Shown one piece after another: positions 25,278 through 34,538 of a DNA stretch of 64,000 bases. Under the pieces are notes generated by a model, which did not search any database, was not told the DNA's origin, and worked only from the letters and a program-made list of their open reading frames with translations. The first letter of the stretch is position 1. Each line of letters starts with the position of its first letter. The stretch covers positions 496,001-560,000 of the forward strand of contig NZ_JAIOAP010000002.1 of NCBI RefSeq assembly GCF_021190915.1. Direction: 5' to 3'. The position numbers and the translations under genes are program-made. The DNA comes from Cohnella silvisoli. Lineage in GTDB: Bacteria > Bacillota > Bacilli > Paenibacillales > Paenibacillaceae.

Positions 25278-25473
25278 CGAAGAGCGTAGGCACTTTTTTG
25301 GCCTTCGCAATGCGGAATCTCCATCCCACCGAAGAGCGAGGGCACTTTTTTGGCCTTCACAGCGCGGGATCCCCATCCCACCGAGGCGTGAGGGTACTTT
25401 ATTGGCCTTCGCAATGCGGAATCTCCATCCCACCGAGGCGCGAGGGCACTTTATTGGCCTTCACAGCGCGGAG
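25278..25473 (+). repeat. Tandem array C: four copies of a 52-bp unit
   Basis: Units start at 25278, 25330, 25382 and 25434, each 52 bases apart; the last is partial. The unit contains GAGGGCACTTTATTGGCCTTC then ACAGCGCGGAATC and TCCATCCCACC. Two sub-types alternate: GCAATGCGG in copies 1 and 3, and ACAGCGCGG in copies 2 and 4. This suggests duplication of a two-unit block. It lies between the DUF3892 gene start and the 3' end of the broken alpha-galactosidase. No relation to arrays A and B is obvious. Confidence 0.9.
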
Positions 25474-25527
25474 AATGCAAACAGCCCCCGACTTATTGAA
25501 AAGTTGAGGGGTTGCACGATTCATAAC

Positions 25528-27314
25528 TCACACGCGGATAAAGCGCCACACAAAGCTCTGATAATCGCCTTGGAGGCGAGGGACGGGAAGTCCGGCGTAC
25601 ATAAGTTGATCGCCAGCGTATATAACTCCGCTGCCGGCAAGACGATACTTCGCTCCCGCGTCAAGTCCCTTGAACTTCAGCCAATCGAGCGGTGCAGCAG
25701 GTTCAGCCAGCACTCGGAAGTACGCAGCGAATGCCTCAGAGCCATCCTCGGCGACCATCATCCATCCGGTATCGTTTCCTTCGAACGGGCTGCGAAGCCG
25801 GAAGAAATCGCCGAATTGCACGAGATGGCGGATTTCTTTGTATTGCTCGATCTGAAGCTTTACTTCCGCTTTTTCCTCCTCCGACATTTGGGTCAAATCC
25901 AACTCATAGCCGAAGTTGCCCGACATCGCGACATTACCGCGGGTTGATAACGAAGTCATGCGATGCACCTGATGATTGGGCACGGCGGACACGTGGGCAC
26001 CCATCGTGCTAATCGGATACACCATGCTTGTGCCGTATTGTATCCGCAATCTGCTGACGGCGTCGGAGTTGTCGCTTGTCCATGTCTGAGGCATGTAATA
26101 GAGCATGCCCGGGTCAAACCGACCGCCGCCGCCTGAACAGCTCTCGAACAGAATGTTAGGAAACTCGGAAGTGATCGTCTCCAACACCCGGTACAATCCG
26201 ATCATATAGCGATGAGCGGTCTCGCGTTGCCGTTCGGGCGCTAATAACGCTGAGCCGATTTCCGTCATATTGCGGTTCATGTCCCACTTCACGTAGGTAA
26301 TCGGTGCGGATCGAAGCACAGAACTAACCGACTCGATCAAATAATCGCATACGTCCTCGCGCGATAAATCGAGTATGAGCTGTTTGCGGCCCTCGGTTCT
26401 CCGACGATCCGGAACGTGCAGACACCAGTCCGGATGAGCCCGGTACAAGTCGCTATCCGGAGATACCATCTCCGGCTCGAACCACAGTCCGAACTGCATA
26501 TCCAAGCCGTTCACGCGCGACGCCAAATCAGCCAACCCGCCAGGCAATTTACGATAATCCACTTTCCAGTCGCCTAACGAGGAATCGTCGTTATCCCGTT
26601 TTCCAAACCACCCGTCATCCAGCACGAATAGTTCGATGCCGAGCTCTTGTCCGACTTTGGCGATACTCTCGATTTTATCCGCGTTGAATTGAAAATAAGT
26701 CGCTTCCCAGTTGTTCACGAGCACCGGTCTCATCTTGTCCCTGTAGATGCCGCGGCATAACCGACTCCGGTATAGACGATGGTAGATTCGCGACATTCCG
26801 CCCAGCCAAAATTCACCAGTTTTACGGATCTCACGATGGCGTCATGTTCAGCGAAAGCAGTATAGGAAAGCACGACGCGAAGTCCCGTTTTCCCATCCTC
26901 TAGCGTAAGCTCCAGCGTCTCCGCTTCCTCCGCCTTCTCGGCATACGTGGATGGCAAGCCTTCAAGCCCCGGTTTCCCTTGTACGATCCGATGCCCCACG
27001 TAAGCAAGTTCCGTAATCGTTGATCCGTCCGCTAATTGAACCTGATAAGCAGGATGGCGGAAATCGCTCGTTCCGTATGCCGGATATTCCTGGGGAAGCG
27101 TATCGAAGGAAACGGAACGATCGTCCGGATACGGGTTAGGCGAGAAGGATGCTCTCTCCTGATAGTCCAACATGCCGTCCCAAGGAGCGTCAGCGACTTT
27201 ACGCCCCCAATAGGCATGCACGGGAACACCGCTCTTATTCAACTGAATGATATAGCTCGTATTCGGAGTCTGTAGATGAAATAATCGATTTTCTGAATGA
27301 TATCGGATACTCAT
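25528..27314 (-). pseudogene. Alpha-galactosidase (GH36), broken by internal deletion and frameshift
   Basis: The N-terminal part (about 174 residues from ATG 27314, with AGGAGG upstream) ends at KLVNFG. The following bases switch frame and resume at GGMSRIYHRLYRSRL, which in intact GH36 enzymes lies some 130 residues further on. The C-terminal part keeps the whole catalytic core: LFVLDDGWFG, the nucleophile in YVKWDMNR, the motif SCSGGGGRFD and the acid/base region SDNSDA. The junction lies near 26805. Family members such as AgaA have about 730 residues; about 598 remain, in two frames. The gene would have split melibiose or raffinose sugars, fitting the neighbouring sucrose operon. A separate start for the catalytic half (ATG 26796) lacks an obvious ribosome binding site. 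Confidence 0.85.
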
Positions 27315-27411
27315 TTGATGCCTCCTAAAAATTTTCTCACGATCAGTTTAATCGATAATTCCTTTCAGCACAAAAGAATAAGCGTACGTTCTGTTCGCGT
27401 GTAAAATATAT

Positions 27412-27888
27412 ATGAAAAACATTTATGCCGTTGCGATAACAGGACGCCCGTTCGTCGGCATGGAATGCTCGAAGCTTCTATACGCCTTTCTTCTCGATCT
27501 TATGAGAAACGTATGGACTAGCGCACCCTCGGCGACGCACAGCTACTTGAAGCTTCACCCGGTTATCCAATTTATCGAAGCTAATTGCCATCGCGCCATT
27601 ACTATCGACGAGATGGCGAGTTGTATCGGCGTAAGCGCCCAGTATCTCTGTCATCTATTTAAAATAACGCTGAAGATGCGGCCGATGGAGTACGTGAATC
27701 GGGAGCGGATTAATAGAAGCAAAGAGTGGATGTTCCTCGAGCCTAGCTTGAGGATGCAGGAAATTGCCTCGCGGACCGGTTTCGATAACGCGAGTTATTT
27801 TAGTTCGGTATTTAAGAAGGTAGAGAGAATGAGTCCGGAGCAATTCAAAAAGTTTCATCGAGCCATTTCCCAAAAATCCAAGCTTTGA
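27412..27888 (+). pseudogene. AraC family regulator, N-terminally truncated
   Basis: A 158-codon frame whose C-terminal 100 residues are an AraC-type double helix-turn-helix: IEANCHRAITIDEMASCIGVSAQYLCHLFK, then LRMQEIASRTGFDNASYFSSVFKK and SPEQFKK. The sensor domain normally in front (another 130 residues or so) is absent, and the ATG at 27412 has no ribosome binding site, so this is probably a remnant. It is divergent from the broken alpha-galactosidase, its likely former target. Its last 34 bases overlap the 3' end of the GH32 gene on the other strand. A short functional DNA-binding protein cannot be excluded. Confidence 0.65.
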
Positions 27889-29327
27889 ACGACAGCAGTA
27901 CCTCCAACGGAAAACAACTCGATCCCCGTACTGGCCGGATCGGGGAAAATAAAGCCGGACATCACGGCGTCGCCTTCGTTAATGAATAATTCCAATGTAG
28001 ACCGATCAAGGAACAATTGCAGCTTCAACGTCCTATCCCGATCCGCTTCGACCGCGCATTCTCTCACTCCTTTGTCCCCTTCGCCGGAATGGGTTCGATC
28101 GATCGAGACGCTTCCGGTTTCGGCATCATAGCTGACGACCGTTTTCTCACGTCCATCCTTCGACCTACGTACATGCAAACCGAATTGCTTCGCATCCGTT
28201 CTGTGCAGATCAAATACGACGATCATCTCGATACAATCTCCCGAAATTCCCCGGAACGCATGACGGCGATGATCCGTAATGAAGTATTCTTCAACCTTCA
28301 GATGATTTGTCCGCAGCAATTTCATCTCATCCACAGGCTGTATTTGCAGCCTGTTTCCGCCTGTATATTTCAATTCCCTTGGGAGGGTCATGCAGCCGGC
28401 CCAGCTTTTGTCCAAACTCTTGCCGTTCATCGGCATCCAACCGAATAAGATCCGCCGGCCCCGATCGTCCGTCATCGTCTGCGGCGCATAAAAGTTGAAT
28501 CCATAATCCAAGCGCCGAAAAGCTCCATGACGGAAAACCCCTTTGTCGTAATCGAGTTCTCCGATACTATAACCGGATAAACTTTCCCCTCCCACGCCCT
28601 CCGGCGAATAAAGCAGCACGTCCTTTCCTCCGAGCGGGAAAAGATCCGGGCACTCGTGCATGTGGCCAAGCGTGCCGTCGCTCTCGGTCAATACGCCAAG
28701 AAACTGCCATTGTATCAAATCTGCGGAATGATAAAGTACGACTTTTCCCCGTCCGTGTTTTTTCGTGCCGAGCACCATGTACCAAGCATCCCCGCGCTTC
28801 CAAACCTTCGGGTCGCGGAAATGATTGGTCTGACCGATCGATTCGGGCGGAGCCGCGATTACGGGATTTTGTTCGATTTTGTCAAAGTTGATTCCGTCTG
28901 AAGAGACGGCGACGCACTGCTGCTGTATCAAATCGTCGGGCAAGCCTTTCGCAGACGTGAACCGATTAGCCGTGTAAAACAAATACAAGCGGCCCTCATG
29001 CTCTACGGCGCTCCCGGAAAAACAACCATCGCGGTCATATTCTTCACTGGGCGCCAAAGCCATCGGCAGGTGCTCCCAATGAATAAGATCCTTGCTTTTC
29101 ATATGCGCCCAATGAATGGATCCCCACTCGACTCCATAAGGATTATGCTGATAAAACAGGTGATACTCCCCTTGATAATAAATCAAGCCGTTCGGATCGT
29201 TCATCCAAAAGACCGGCGCGCTTGCGTGATAGGTTACACGATGCGGATCTTCCATTACGAATCCGACGGCTTCTTCCACCGAAGCTCCGGCAATGTTCAG
29301 TGCTTCTTGATGAGATAATCGATTCAT
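27855..29327 (-). CDS. GH32 sucrose-6-phosphate hydrolase or fructosidase
   Basis: A 490-residue cytoplasmic enzyme without a signal peptide. The GH32 motifs are present: nucleophile D44 in FWMNDPNG, D172 in FRDPKVW, and acid/base E225 in MHECPDLF. A C-terminal beta-sandwich carries LDRSTLELFINEGDAVMSG. It hydrolyses beta-fructosides such as sucrose. As the last gene after two permeases and a binding protein, it most likely acts on sucrose or short fructans brought in unphosphorylated by the ABC importer. ATG at 29327 follows AAAAGGTG. Its final 34 bases overlap the AraC remnant. Confidence 0.93.
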   Translation of the reverse strand: MNRLSHQEALNIAGASVEEAVGFVMEDPHRVTYHASAPVFWMNDPNGLIYYQGEYHLFYQHNPYGVEWGSIHWAHMKSKDLIHWEHLPMALAPSEEYDRDGCFSGSAVEHEGRLYLFYTANRFTSAKGLPDDLIQQQCVAVSSDGINFDKIEQNPVIAAPPESIGQTNHFRDPKVWKRGDAWYMVLGTKKHGRGKVVLYHSADLIQWQFLGVLTESDGTLGHMHECPDLFPLGGKDVLLYSPEGVGGESLSGYSIGELDYDKGVFRHGAFRRLDYGFNFYAPQTMTDDRGRRILFGWMPMNGKSLDKSWAGCMTLPRELKYTGGNRLQIQPVDEMKLLRTNHLKVEEYFITDHRRHAFRGISGDCIEMIVVFDLHRTDAKQFGLHVRRSKDGREKTVVSYDAETGSVSIDRTHSGEGDKGVRECAVEADRDRTLKLQLFLDRSTLELFINEGDAVMSGFIFPDPASTGIELFSVGGTAVVQSLDFWEMAR

Positions 29328-29379
29328 TTGCAGACACCTTTTCTTTAGCTATATTTTGGATTAAAGGAAATGACCGACA

Positions 29380-30240
29380 TTACCCTTTTACGCCAGTGCT
29401 GGCAATGGAGCGGATGAATTGCTTTTGAAACAACAAAAACAGCAGAAGAATCGGCAATGTCGCCATCGTGGCAAATGCAAAAATGTCCCCCCAATTGTTA
29501 CGGTTGATCGTAAACAGCGCCTGCATCGCGAGGGGAAGCGGACGTACATCTTCACCGCGGGTAACGAGCACCGGCCACATGATGTCTCCCCAACGGCCCA
29601 ACGCGTTGAAAATAATGACGGATGCAAAGACCGGCTTGGACAAAGGGAGTATGATTCTTCTATAAATTCCAAAATAACTGCTCCCGTCGATAATCGCCGC
29701 CTCCATGATTTCTTTGGGAAGCTCCTTGAAAAATTGATAAAACAAAAAGATGAAAAAGGGTTCCGCGACAAACGGGATGATCTGAACCGCATAAGTGTCG
29801 ATGAGTCCCATTTTATTTACAAGCAGAAGCAACGGTATGGATAGCGTTTCGCCCGGAACGATAATAAGCGCAATCATGGCCGGCAATAAAATGTGTTTGG
29901 CTTTAAACTCCAGTTTGGCCAGCGCGTAAGCAAACATGCTATTGAAGCAAATACCGACAACAATTGTGGATACCGTGATAATGACCGAGTTCGTGAAAAA
30001 TTTGAAGAAATTCATGCGTTGAAATACGTTTACATAGTTCTCAAATCCCATCGGTCCGTTCGGCAAAAAAGCTTGGATGCTGCTCATATCTTTAATGATT
30101 TGTATTTCATCTTCCTTAAACGAAGACAGAATCATTAATACGATCGGAGAAATGAAAATCAAAAAGAAAAAAATCAATAAAACGTAATGATAAACGTTCT
30201 GCCTTATTTTTTTGACCTTTAATCTGCCTATCCGTTTCAT
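29380..30240 (-). CDS. Carbohydrate ABC transporter permease (MalG type)
   Basis: A 286-residue membrane protein with six helices and the permease loop ELPKEIMEAAIIDGSSYFGIYRRIILPLSKPV. It is the second channel subunit of the sucrose/fructan-type importer. ATG at 30240 follows GGGAGGGATAATAA, three bases after the upstream permease stop. It ends in TGVKG, a tail often seen in MalG-type proteins. The 52 bases between it and GH32 hold a ribosome binding site but no clear terminator, so GH32 is cotranscribed. Confidence 0.9.
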   Translation of the reverse strand: MKRIGRLKVKKIRQNVYHYVLLIFFFLIFISPIVLMILSSFKEDEIQIIKDMSSIQAFLPNGPMGFENYVNVFQRMNFFKFFTNSVIITVSTIVVGICFNSMFAYALAKLEFKAKHILLPAMIALIIVPGETLSIPLLLLVNKMGLIDTYAVQIIPFVAEPFFIFLFYQFFKELPKEIMEAAIIDGSSYFGIYRRIILPLSKPVFASVIIFNALGRWGDIMWPVLVTRGEDVRPLPLAMQALFTINRNNWGDIFAFATMATLPILLLFLLFQKQFIRSIASTGVKG

Positions 30241-30243
30241 TTA

Positions 30244-31152
30244 TTATCCCTCCCGGTTCACTTTCGTCAGCTTCATTTGGACAATGGAGATGAGCAGCAC
30301 GATAAGGAAGAACAGCACTCCGATGGCGGAGGAGTATCCGATCTTCATTTTGGTGAACCCTTCGGAATACAGTAGATAAACGAGAGTCAATGTTGAATCC
30401 TGCGGTCCGCCATTCGTTAATACAAGAACTTGAGTAAACAATTTGAAGGCGAATATCGTCGTTGTAATCATAATAAAAACGGATGTATTTCTTAATTGCG
30501 GAAGGGTGACATAAAAAAATTGCTGTATTTTGCTCGCCCCATCCAACCCGCTCGCTTCGTACAAATCTTTCGAGATATACTGCAAGCCCGCCAAAAAAAT
30601 AATCATTTGAAAACCGACGCCCTGCCAAATGGAAAACATCATAATGGCGTACAGTGAAGAATGTTTGTCAAACAACCAGGCTTTCGGTTCAAAAGCGCCG
30701 AAGGTAATATGACTGAGAAAGGAATTGATGAATCCTTCCGGACCAGGAGCCAGCAGCAGCGACCAAATAATCGATACGACAACCATCGTTATGACGACGG
30801 GGCTGAAAAAAACGGTCCGGAAGAAGTAAATGAACCGGAGTTTCGAATTGATCAGCAAAGCTAGAAGCAAGGCGAGCGTCGTCTGAACCGGGACGACAAC
30901 CAAAGCGAATTTCAAAGTATTCATTAAAGCAATGAAAAAATCGTTCTGCTCGAGAATTCTCCGATAATTTTCCAAGCCGAGAAACTTCGTAGATAGATGC
31001 GGAGGCATGATCAGCATACGGTTCGTAAACGAAAAGTACACGGACATCAATAACGGTACGATCATAAACAAGAGTAAAATGATCAGAGCCGGAGCACTCA
31101 TGAACCATGCTGTCATTTCCTGCCTTAAATATTTGTTGGTTTTGGTACGCAT
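30244..31152 (-). CDS. Carbohydrate ABC transporter permease (MalF type)
   Basis: A 302-residue membrane protein with six helices, an N-terminal segment WFMSAPALIILLLFMIVPLL, and the loop DLYEASGLDGASKIQQFFYVTLPQL that docks on the ATPase. ATG at 31152 is chosen because GAGGTGG precedes it; the frame extends 19 codons further to an ATG lacking a site. It partners with the MalG-type permease directly downstream. The importer ATPase is not in the window, as is normal for systems using a shared MsmX-like ATPase. Confidence 0.9.
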   Translation of the reverse strand: MRTKTNKYLRQEMTAWFMSAPALIILLLFMIVPLLMSVYFSFTNRMLIMPPHLSTKFLGLENYRRILEQNDFFIALMNTLKFALVVVPVQTTLALLLALLINSKLRFIYFFRTVFFSPVVITMVVVSIIWSLLLAPGPEGFINSFLSHITFGAFEPKAWLFDKHSSLYAIMMFSIWQGVGFQMIIFLAGLQYISKDLYEASGLDGASKIQQFFYVTLPQLRNTSVFIMITTTIFAFKLFTQVLVLTNGGPQDSTLTLVYLLYSEGFTKMKIGYSSAIGVLFFLIVLLISIVQMKLTKVNREG

Positions 31153-31280
31153 TCGAACCACCTCTTCATCGGATCCCGTTTCGGGAACATTCTGCTCGTT
31201 GGCAAACATAAGGAGTTGTCGACCCGTCGCCTTAAGGATGACCGGTCAACAACTCCATTGCTCCGCTACCGGATGTTTAC

Positions 31281-32612
31281 TTACTTATTGTTGTAACCCG
31301 CATCGTTGATGCTTTGATCAATCGCTTTAGCTGCTTTGTCCAGCATTCCTTTTACGTCCGCGCCGTTCACGATGTCCATGGCGGCTTGGCCGATCTCTTT
31401 TTGGAATACGGAGAAAGCGGGAGTGACGGGACGTACGATGCCATTCCCCTTCTCCAATTGCTCACGATACAAATACAGTCTGCCGCCCTCCTGATAATCA
31501 GGAATCTCGTTCAAGACGGAAATCCTCGCGGGAACCGCACCGTTCGCGGCACTGACGTTCTTGATATTCTCCGGTGACATGAAGTGGCTAAGCACTTCCC
31601 AAGCCTGTTGATCGACGCCTTTTTCTTTAGCGCTGGCGGTAATGGTCCAGCCCAAGCTTCCGATGCCGGTGAAGACGCCTTTGCCGAAATTAGGGAACGG
31701 AACAAGAATGGCGTCATCCCCCAATTCTTTTTTATGCGTAGGCTCCATCCAATGTCCGACCAATGACAGCGCGGACACTTTCTTGCCGAAGAAATCGTCA
31801 TCGTTCGTTTGCGTCGGATTGACATAACCTTTATCAATCAATGTTCGCAAATATTGAAACGCTTCGACGGTTTGCGGACCGTTTAACGTTCCTTCGGACA
31901 ATTTCGTGTCGGCGTTCATATAGTTTCCACCAAAACCGGCAACCCACGGCAGGTAGGAATAAATCCAGTATCCGGCACCATAGTTGATTTTCAAATCCAG
32001 CGGAAATTTTATTTCCGGGATCGCCTTCAACTTTGCAAGCGCATCATCGAATTCCGTTTTCGACCAAGCATCGTCTATCCCTTTGGGAATTCTGACTTTT
32101 GCTTGTTCTAGCATTTTTTTATTCGCCCAGAAGCTTAAACCGCTGTCGAATTGTCCAAGCAAATAGAGCTTACCATCCGAATACGTTCCCTGCTTGATCA
32201 GAGATGGCAGAAGATCCTTCTTCAAATCGTCTGGCAAGTACGTGTCCAAAGGCGCAAGGAACCCTTGATAAGCCATGTAAGACATTTCCGTTCCGTCGAG
32301 ATAAAGAAGATCCGGAAGTCCTTTCGAGAGTCCCGCGGCATGAACTTGATCATGATAAGTATCGCCCGGGAAAGTCGTTTGCTTGATTACCAGCTTCTCT
32401 TGGCTTTTATTGAAGGAATCAACAAGTTCATTGAAGTATTTGTCTTCTTCTGGAGAGCCTATAGTCCTCCACATGGTCACTTCCACTTTTTTACCGCTGC
32501 CTTGAACCGCTTCCTTGCTGGCGGTTTCGCCGTTTTTGGAAGAGCCGCATGCAGCCAACGTAAACACTAGAACAAGACTAAGGATCATCAATACATTTTT
32601 TCTCAAATTCAT
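31281..32612 (-). CDS. Sugar-binding lipoprotein of the GH32-linked ABC importer
   Basis: A 443-residue family 1 type extracellular sugar-binding protein. The signal MNLRKNVLMILSLVLVFTLAAC has its lipobox at C22. The mature protein begins with a polar linker and then VEVTMWRTIGSPEE, typical of MalE-like proteins. It is the first gene of the operon that ends with GH32, so sucrose or fructo-oligosaccharides are the probable ligands. Its promoter region carries an operator-like palindrome that would suit the LacI protein encoded upstream. Confidence 0.92.
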   Translation of the reverse strand: MNLRKNVLMILSLVLVFTLAACGSSKNGETASKEAVQGSGKKVEVTMWRTIGSPEEDKYFNELVDSFNKSQEKLVIKQTTFPGDTYHDQVHAAGLSKGLPDLLYLDGTEMSYMAYQGFLAPLDTYLPDDLKKDLLPSLIKQGTYSDGKLYLLGQFDSGLSFWANKKMLEQAKVRIPKGIDDAWSKTEFDDALAKLKAIPEIKFPLDLKINYGAGYWIYSYLPWVAGFGGNYMNADTKLSEGTLNGPQTVEAFQYLRTLIDKGYVNPTQTNDDDFFGKKVSALSLVGHWMEPTHKKELGDDAILVPFPNFGKGVFTGIGSLGWTITASAKEKGVDQQAWEVLSHFMSPENIKNVSAANGAVPARISVLNEIPDYQEGGRLYLYREQLEKGNGIVRPVTPAFSVFQKEIGQAAMDIVNGADVKGMLDKAAKAIDQSINDAGYNNK

Positions 32613-32715
32613 TACCCCCTGAAAATAGTTGATTAGATTTTTGCATCAATTCGGAAATGATTCATTTCAGCAGACGGGATCGTTATCTAACCACCTCCAA
32701 CTTATAATCTGGTAA

Positions 32716-32738
32716 ATTATATCAGGAAAACCTTTTCC
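32716..32738 (-). promoter_or_regulatory. Promoter -10 box and LacI-type operator of the sucrose/fructan operon
   Basis: On the minus strand TATAAT (32721-32716) is the likely -10 box. Directly upstream, GGAAAACCTTTTCC (32725-32738) is a near-perfect palindrome of the LacI family type, sitting in the spacer where a bound repressor would block RNA polymerase. It resembles the site 33833-33846 before the lacI-type gene. No clear -35 was found. Confidence 0.55.
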
Positions 32739-32747
32739 CAATTAATC

Positions 32748-32790
32748 AAAAAAAGAGGAATTCCGCTTGACGAAGCTCCTTTTAATTCCT
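32748..32790 (-). terminator. Terminator of the LacI-type gene
   Basis: AGGAATT (32790-32784 region, minus strand) pairs with AATTCCT, with an inner GCTT/AAGC hairpin, and is followed by CTTTTTTTG. The stem overlaps the stop codon of the regulator. Confidence 0.55.
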
Positions 32791-33798
32791 TTCGCTTACA
32801 CTGTTTCGAATCGAAAGCGACGGCATCAACAGGATATCGCCGACTACCTCATCCGGTTGCCGATTTAACAGCTTCAGCAGTTGTTTGCCCGATTGGAATC
32901 CCGACTCCACATAATCTACATTTACGGTCGTTAGAGACGGTCTGAGCAACGAGGAAACCTCAATGTCGTCAAATCCGATGACCGAACAATCTTCAGGTAT
33001 AGAATATCCATTATCGTAAAGATAATTCATAGCACCGATTGCAATGCGGTCGGTGGCCGCGAATATTGCCGTTGGCTTGACAGACAGCTCCATTAGTTTT
33101 TTCGCGGCGTCATATCCGCTGCTTGTTTTGAAAGAGTCTGCAACGACAACGCTCTGTCTGGAGATCGGCAATTGCCATTCCTTCATCGCTTTCTTGAAGC
33201 CTTCCAACCGGTTCACCCCGACCGCAATGTCAAATAATGGAGCTGAAATATACCCGATTTTTTTGTGCCCTTTATTTAACAAATAGGTTGTTGCCATATG
33301 GGAGCCTGCGACGTTCTCGATATTCACGAAAGGAATTCCGGAATCCCGGAATTGCTGGCCGGATACAATGATTGGCATCCGGGTTTTCTGGAAAAAGTGT
33401 TTATGGTTTTTCGAATAGCTGACACCGGACAAGATAATGCCGTCAATTTGCTTATCTTCAAACAATTGCAGGTACTTCAATTCGGTTTCTTCTTTTCCAT
33501 TGGTTATTCCTAGAAACAGACTGTAGCCATTCGGTTCTAAAACGCTTTCAAGACCGTTTACAAAACGAGAAAAAATCTCGTTGGATATATCGGGTATCAT
33601 AACACCAACAACGTTCGTTCTTTTACTGATCAAACCTCTCGCCAACGCGTTTGGTCTGAAATCGGTAGCTTCGATAACCTTCATCACTTTTTCCCGCGTT
33701 TCCGGATTGACCCGTTTCGTCCCATTCAGGACCCTGGAAACGGTAGCAATCGATACGCCGGCCAATCGGGCAACATCTTTAATGTTAAATTCCTGCAT
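32782..33798 (-). CDS. LacI family repressor of the sucrose/fructan operon
   Basis: A 338-residue regulator. The N-terminal 55 residues are the LacI helix-turn-helix with hinge (IKDVARLAGVSIATVSRVLNG, then RPNALARGL). The rest is the periplasmic-binding-type sensor domain, with VGVMIPDISNEIFSRFVNGLE and IFAATDRIAIGAMNYL. It is encoded just upstream of the importer and GH32 operon in the same direction but with its own terminator. The likely inducer is a sugar of that pathway; this is inference from position. ATG at 33798 has GGTAGG upstream. Confidence 0.92.
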   Translation of the reverse strand: MQEFNIKDVARLAGVSIATVSRVLNGTKRVNPETREKVMKVIEATDFRPNALARGLISKRTNVVGVMIPDISNEIFSRFVNGLESVLEPNGYSLFLGITNGKEETELKYLQLFEDKQIDGIILSGVSYSKNHKHFFQKTRMPIIVSGQQFRDSGIPFVNIENVAGSHMATTYLLNKGHKKIGYISAPLFDIAVGVNRLEGFKKAMKEWQLPISRQSVVVADSFKTSSGYDAAKKLMELSVKPTAIFAATDRIAIGAMNYLYDNGYSIPEDCSVIGFDDIEVSSLLRPSLTTVNVDYVESGFQSGKQLLKLLNRQPDEVVGDILLMPSLSIRNSVSERN

Positions 33799-33832
33799 TA
33801 ATCTAACCTACCATCATCGGAAATTAATAACG

Positions 33833-33846
33833 GGAAAACGTTTACA
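33833..33846 (-). promoter_or_regulatory. cre-like or LacI operator upstream of the LacI-type gene
   Basis: Read on the minus strand TGTAAACGTTTTCC matches the cre consensus at 13 of 14 positions. It also resembles the palindrome before the sugar-binding protein gene (GGAAAACCTTTTCC), so it may be bound by CcpA, by the LacI protein itself, or by both. Confidence 0.6.
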
Positions 33847-33926
33847 TTGATAATTTAGCATGGCCTATATTTGATGTCAATAGTAAGATTTCATTTTGTA
33901 AGATGTCATTTCTACCGTTCGTTCGA

Positions 33927-33974
33927 TTGACACTTGATCTTCTATTGGTTAGGATTAAGTCAATAAATTGACTT
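33927..33974 (+). promoter_or_regulatory. marR promoter with palindromic operator
   Basis: TTGACA (33927-33932), a 17-base spacer and TAGGAT (33950-33955) form a good sigma-A promoter. The palindrome AAGTCAATAAATTGACTT (33957-33974) covers the expected start site. Its core GTCAAT/ATTGAC is shared with the palindrome at 34466, so the MarR protein probably represses itself. Confidence 0.75.
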
Positions 33975-33988
33975 TTGGAGTAATCGTT

Positions 33989-34426
33989 GTGGATAACCAA
34001 GACCAGCTTCACGGCAGTATCGTCGTTAATATTTTCCGCTGCTCGAACCTGCTTGAGCGGATTGGCCGCAAGCTCGTTTCCGAGGCGGGACTTACGAGCG
34101 TGCATCAGTGGTTTATTCTATCGGCTTTGTCCAACGGCGACCTTTCCTTGAAGCAATTAGGGAAAAACACGCTCGTGACGAAGCAAAATATGACCGGAAT
34201 GATCGAACGCCTGAAGCAAGGCCAGTACGTAACGACTTACGAGGCGCAAGGCGACCGCCGGGTTACTCTGGTAAGCCTTACGGACAAAGGGAAACAAGCG
34301 TTGCATCATCTCGATAGTTGCGGCATTGCCAACAACGAAGCTTCGTTCGAGCATATTAAACTGGAGGAGCTCTCTTCCTTCAACAAATGCCTGAAGCAAT
34401 TGATCGAGAATATGGACGACAAGTAA
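33989..34426 (+). CDS. MarR family regulator
   Basis: A 145-residue winged-helix regulator. The DNA-binding part reads TSVHQWFILSALSNGDLSLKQLGKNTLVTKQNMTGMIERLKQGQYVTTYEAQGDRRVTLVSLTDKG, with the DxR wing motif. GTG at 33989 is chosen because it follows TTTTGGAG with good spacing and starts downstream of the operator; the open frame above it overlaps the promoter. MarR proteins sense small aromatic or oxidising compounds. The gene lies just before a flavin monooxygenase that carries the same operator half-sites, so the pair probably forms a response unit. Confidence 0.9.
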   Translation: MDNQDQLHGSIVVNIFRCSNLLERIGRKLVSEAGLTSVHQWFILSALSNGDLSLKQLGKNTLVTKQNMTGMIERLKQGQYVTTYEAQGDRRVTLVSLTDKGKQALHHLDSCGIANNEASFEHIKLEELSSFNKCLKQLIENMDDK

Positions 34427-34465
34427 CACGCGCATGCAAATGGAGTTGCAGGTTTCTTATGCCTA

Positions 34466-34487
34466 TATGGTCAATATATTGACCATA
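34466..34487. promoter_or_regulatory. Perfect 22-bp palindrome, probable MarR operator
   Basis: The half-site TATGGTCAATA is followed directly by its exact complement. The core GTCAATATATTGAC matches the operator in the marR promoter except at the centre. It lies 52 bases before the monooxygenase start. Confidence 0.75.
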
Positions 34488-34538
34488 ATTTACAGAATGG
34501 CACGAACGCAGCTGCACAATTAGGGAGGTATTTATCGC

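Noticed and set aside
26730-26796. Independent start for the catalytic half of the alpha-galactosidase
   Set aside because: ATG 26796 has no Shine-Dalgarno and lies inside the deletion junction; a GH36 core lacking its N-terminal domain part is not known to work alone.
31153-31209. Longer start for the MalF-type permease
   Set aside because: The upstream ATG lacks a ribosome site, while GAGGTGG stands correctly before ATG 31152.
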